Positions 6,474 through 8,076 of a stretch of 8,076 nucleotides of DNA are shown piece by piece. The notes beneath the pieces were generated by a model that ran no database searches, had not been told where the DNA came from, and saw only the letters and a list, made by a program, of their open reading frames with translations. Where the stretch lies: contig JAIOHO010000849.1 of the NCBI GenBank assembly GCA_019912905.1, positions 1 to 8,076 on the forward strand. Direction: 5' to 3'. The stretch's first letter is position 1. Each line of letters begins with the position of its first letter. Source of the stretch: Anaerolineae bacterium (GTDB lineage: Bacteria > Chloroflexota > Anaerolineae > Aggregatilineales > Phototrophicaceae). The translations under genes were made by a program, and so were the position numbers.

Positions 6474-6540
6474 AGTTTCATATACTAATACCGTTATAAT
6501 GCATGACAAAAATCGTCCCTTAAATCATAATGGTTAGTAA
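6443..6540. repeat. Cluster of four ACTAAY boxes before the response regulator
   Basis: TTACTAATT (6443-6451), the reverse strand of GGTTAGTTT (6470-6478), ATACTAATA (6482-6490) and the reverse strand of GGTTAGTAA (6532-6540) share the core ACTAAY in alternating orientation. They flank the TATAAT box at 6495. The segment is markedly AT-rich (17 G+C in the 60 bases 6481-6540). It is a candidate operator array; AT-richness makes some chance matches likely. Confidence 0.35.
6495..6500 (+). promoter_or_regulatory. Candidate -10 box of the response regulator gene
   Basis: A perfect TATAAT in the AT-rich gap. With a 17-bp spacer the -35 position (6472-6477, TTAGTT) is weak and lies in one of the ACTAAY boxes. 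Transcription would begin near 6507, leaving about 60 nt to the preferred start at 6569. Confidence 0.45.
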
Positions 6541-6568
6541 TCTTATCTATTCTGTAACAATCAGGATG

Positions 6569-6940
6569 ATGGACACACTCGATATCATTTACATCGAAGA
6601 CGACGATCAGGAAGCCTTCATCATGCGGGTGGGGATGCGCCGACAGGGTATGAACATCCTGCATGTGGCCGACCTCACGGCGGACACGATCGCGACGTTA
6701 CTGGCACCGCCTTACGATCGCGCGGTGGCCCTGATCTTTGATGCGATTCTGGGGGGTGAGAGCGGAGTCAATCTCGCCAGCCGCCTGAGGTTGATGGGCG
6801 ATTCGCGCCCGATATTCCTGCTGACCGCGGGCGAAAACCCGGACGCGGAACTGCTCAAACAACACCAGATTCGCTACCTGCGCAAACCACCTCATTTCGA
6901 GAATCTGGCCCGCACTGTCCGCGAGCTGACGGCGGGTTAG
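6569..6940 (+). CDS. Single-domain (receiver-only) response regulator
   Basis: CheY-like receiver of 123 aa with no output domain. Seen in order: the acidic pocket in IYIEDDDQ (E10-D13), the phospho-acceptor aspartate D58 at the end of the beta-3 strand (ALIFDAILGGESG), the conserved T86 in FLLTAG, and K106 in YLRKPP followed by proline. All residues needed for phosphorylation and switching are present. No histidine kinase is next to it, so it is an orphan; it may work by protein-protein contact or in a phosphorelay. The start is uncertain: ATG 6569 and ATG 6566 place the first strand normally for the family but have only AGG very close upstream. ATG 6530 would add 13 residues, lacks a Shine-Dalgarno site, and overlaps an ACTAAY box. 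Confidence 0.85.
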   Translation: MDTLDIIYIEDDDQEAFIMRVGMRRQGMNILHVADLTADTIATLLAPPYDRAVALIFDAILGGESGVNLASRLRLMGDSRPIFLLTAGENPDAELLKQHQIRYLRKPPHFENLARTVRELTAG

Positions 6941-6942
6941 GC

Positions 6943-6971
6943 TGTACAGCGGCCTGAGAATATGTTAAAAT
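6943..6971 (+). promoter_or_regulatory. Promoter of ssrA
   Basis: TGTACA (6943-6948, 4 of 6 of the -35 consensus), a 17-bp spacer, then TAAAAT (6966-6971, 5 of 6). Transcription would start near 6978, a few nt before the mature tmRNA end at 6987, which RNase P would then trim. This is the best-formed promoter in the window. Confidence 0.6.
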
Positions 6972-6986
6972 TCAAATGACTCCAAT

Positions 6987-7371
6987 GGGGGTGACATGGC
7001 TTCGACAGGGGAGGCTGTGTATATGTTGCAGGCCGCGGCGCCCGATGCCGCGTCAACAACGGGCAAGGCAATTAAATGCCAACGAAACCAACTACGCGCT
7101 TCCAGTCGCCGCTTAGGTAACGCGGGAGCGTAGCTGGCCTTGCGAGGCCAGCCGTCCGTCCCAATCGTCGTCACCCGGTTGGATTGGCGGGCGTGACTAA
7201 AGGTGGCGTGCGGTCGCGCCGACGCCGATACAGCGGACCAAAGAGACATCGGCTAGTTGCCAGTGTACCGCGTTCGCTGGGGCTACTGGCGGCGAATGCT
7301 AACAGGGAACTAAGCTTGTAGACGCGTATAGACGAATCTCTTGGACAGCGGTTCGATTCCGCTCACCTCCA
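6987..7371 (+). ncRNA. ssrA: tmRNA (transfer-messenger RNA)
   Basis: Rescues stalled ribosomes with SmpB by acting first as alanyl-tRNA and then as a short message for a degradation tag. The 5' end GGGGGTG pairs with CACCTCC (7364-7370) to form the 7-bp acceptor stem with one G-U pair. The 5' part has the conserved GGCTTCGAC of the D-loop region. The T-arm is AGCGG, loop TTCGATT, CCGCT (7347-7363). The near-universal CTAAGCTTGTAGACG is present at 7311-7325. The order is that of a one-piece tmRNA of about 385 nt. The discriminator is A7371 and the genome continues CAT, so the 3' CCA is not fully encoded and must be added enzymatically. Its own promoter precedes it and a terminator follows. Confidence 0.96.
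7078..7116 (+). other. tmRNA proteolysis-tag reading frame (ANETNYALPVAA)
   Basis: Resume codon GCC at 7078 and stop TAG at 7114 frame twelve codons that read ANETNYALPVAA. The start AN-E and the hydrophobic end in VAA match the usual tag layout (Escherichia coli ANDENYALAA), recognised by ClpXP-type proteases. The AU-rich AATTAAAT directly before the resume codon is the usual context for SmpB-guided placement. Confidence 0.9.
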
Positions 7372-7391
7372 CATCCCCATACTGAAGTCAC

Positions 7392-7424
7392 AAAAGCCAG
7401 CGCGCCGCCGCTGGTTTTTGTTTT
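7392..7424. terminator. Intrinsic terminator after ssrA, probably bidirectional
   Basis: CCAGCG (7397-7402), loop CGCCGC, CGCTGG (7409-7414), then TTTTTGTTTT. The four A's before the stem extend the pairing and give a shorter U-run (CTTTTG) in the other direction. It would therefore end both the rightward ssrA transcript and the leftward crcB-DUF190 transcript, which converge here. Confidence 0.85.
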
Positions 7425-7449
7425 CCCCGGCAGGCACGCCGCGACAGTC

Positions 7450-7800
7450 CTAATCGCCCGAGTCAACTCGACCATCCCGGTAGAGCACGACCCGCACGCG
7501 CTCCAGAGTCACCAGCCCTTCGTGGATCATGCCGTCGAGGTCCGGGAGGAAGGCATTGATTTTGTCGGCTTCATCGACGATCTCGATGATCATCGGCAAA
7601 TCCTCCGACAGGCGCAGAATCTTGGTGGTATGGATGCGGCTGTGGGCCCCGAACCCCATTACCCCACGCAGCACTGTGGCCCCAGCCAGGCCGCGCCGCC
7701 GCGCCTCTTCCACAATCACTTCGTACAGCGGGCGGCCATCCTGCTTATCGGACTCTCCAATGAAGATGCGGAGCAGTAAGCCTTCTTCTGGCAAATTCAT
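7450..7800 (-). CDS. DUF190 family protein
   Basis: Small soluble protein of 116 aa, a near-complete match to the pattern I know for DUF190: LLLRIFIGESDK (8-19), GRPLYEVIVEEA (22-33), GLAGATVLRGVMGFG (37-51), IHTTKILRLSEDLP (56-69), IIEIVDEADKINAFLP (71-86), EGLVTLERVRV (94-104). The fold is thought to be a PII-like ferredoxin-type trimer; no biochemical function is established. It is commonly encoded next to crcB, as here, so a role linked to fluoride handling is a fair inference. The start is the ATG at 7800, 8 nt behind AGGAGG. The GTG at 7809 lies in that Shine-Dalgarno site and is rejected. The gap to the crcB stop is 12 nt. Confidence 0.92.
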   Translation of the reverse strand: MNLPEEGLLLRIFIGESDKQDGRPLYEVIVEEARRRGLAGATVLRGVMGFGAHSRIHTTKILRLSEDLPMIIEIVDEADKINAFLPDLDGMIHEGLVTLERVRVVLYRDGRVDSGD

Positions 7801-7805
7801 GATCT

Positions 7806-7814
7806 CCACCTCCT
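7806..7814 (-). promoter_or_regulatory. Shine-Dalgarno site of the DUF190 gene, overlapping the crcB stop
   Basis: AGGAGGTGG read on the minus strand. Its first bases are also the last two bases of the crcB stop codon TAG (7815-7813). Ribosomes ending crcB would therefore sit on the DUF190 start region, which suggests coupled translation. Confidence 0.7.
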
Positions 7815-8076
7815 AGAGCAGCTGCCCAACTGCCAGACCAATAAAGAGACAGATCAGACCCAGGGTCACTTGCAGCGCCACATTGCCCGCCGCCAGCAGC
7901 CACTGGGCATCTCGCATCAATCCACCGGTTTCAAACATGAAGGTCGAAAAGGTGGTAAACGCGCCCATAAACCCGGTCAGGATGATCGTGCGCGTCTGAG
8001 GTGTGATGGCTAATCGACCTTCCGCCAGGGACCAGATCAGCCCGAACAGAAAGCTGCCGAGCACATTCACAAATGC
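7813..8076 (-). CDS. crcB: Fluoride channel CrcB/FluC (5' end missing)
   Basis: Membrane protein that exports fluoride as an antiparallel homodimer. The last 87 residues are in the window; the N-terminal helix and start lie beyond the right edge, as the frame stays open there. Visible are the second helix with the VNVLGSFLFG motif (the conserved NxxGSF, with the central asparagine), the third helix with TGFMGAFTTFSTF, which contains the phenylalanine-box residues and the break at the central sodium site, and a fourth helix ending in GLAVGQLL. The family is about 120-130 aa, so roughly 35-45 residues are missing. The GTG at 8070 lies inside the conserved VNVLG segment and is not the start. A fluoride riboswitch, if any, would be outside the window. 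Confidence 0.93.
   Translation of the reverse strand, partial: AFVNVLGSFLFGLIWSLAEGRLAITPQTRTIILTGFMGAFTTFSTFMFETGGLMRDAQWLLAAGNVALQVTLGLICLFIGLAVGQLL

Noticed and set aside
6987..7450. tmRNA 3' end as an integration site of a prophage or island
   Set aside because: No integrase, no direct repeat of the 3' end in the window, and the genes beyond it are ordinary.

Overview
The window looks like a chromosomal piece of a GC-rich bacterium with a beta-oxidation type metabolism. TTG starts next to good Shine-Dalgarno sites, TATAAT-like -10 boxes, and the style of the ETF and acyl-CoA dehydrogenase proteins would suit a member of the Chloroflexota (Anaerolineae-like). That placement is from recollection of protein style, not from a search, and is only moderately secure. 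No transposon, CRISPR array, integrase or broken gene is visible.

Layout. At the left edge is the 5' end of a leftward gene (1-70). Rightward from a shared divergent region come an acyl-CoA dehydrogenase (201-1418) and, 14 bp later, an APH-like phosphotransferase with a TTG start (1433-2383). A TATAAT box at 2424 opens a second unit: two tandem SGNH/GDSL hydrolase paralogues that overlap by ATGA (2465-3160, 3157-3834) and a pentapeptide-repeat protein (3853-4443). A regulatory gap (4444-4599) holds a perfect 16-bp palindrome, a TAAAAT box and a strong Shine-Dalgarno site. It leads into the two electron-transfer flavoprotein subunits, etfB (TTG start, 4600-5379) and etfA (5376-6416), again overlapping by ATGA. 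An AT-rich gap (6417-6568) carries a long inverted repeat, four ACTAAY boxes and a TATAAT box, followed by a single-domain response regulator (6569-6940). Then come ssrA (tmRNA, 6987-7371, tag ANETNYALPVAA) and a strong, probably bidirectional terminator. On the minus strand, a CrcB/FluC fluoride channel (cut by the right edge) and a DUF190 protein run leftward toward that terminator.

How the parts fit. The acyl-CoA dehydrogenase reduces its FAD while oxidising an acyl-CoA, and EtfBA is the usual electron acceptor, passing electrons to the quinone pool through an ETF:quinone oxidoreductase that is not in this window. The kinase beside the dehydrogenase recalls the kinase/dehydrogenase fusions ACAD10/ACAD11 and the LvaA/LvaC pair of 4-hydroxyacid catabolism, and is the most interesting functional lead. 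The SGNH pair could be esterases or thioesterases acting on related substrates, but nothing in the sequence fixes that. The right part (response regulator, tmRNA, fluoride export) is unrelated housekeeping and stress equipment.
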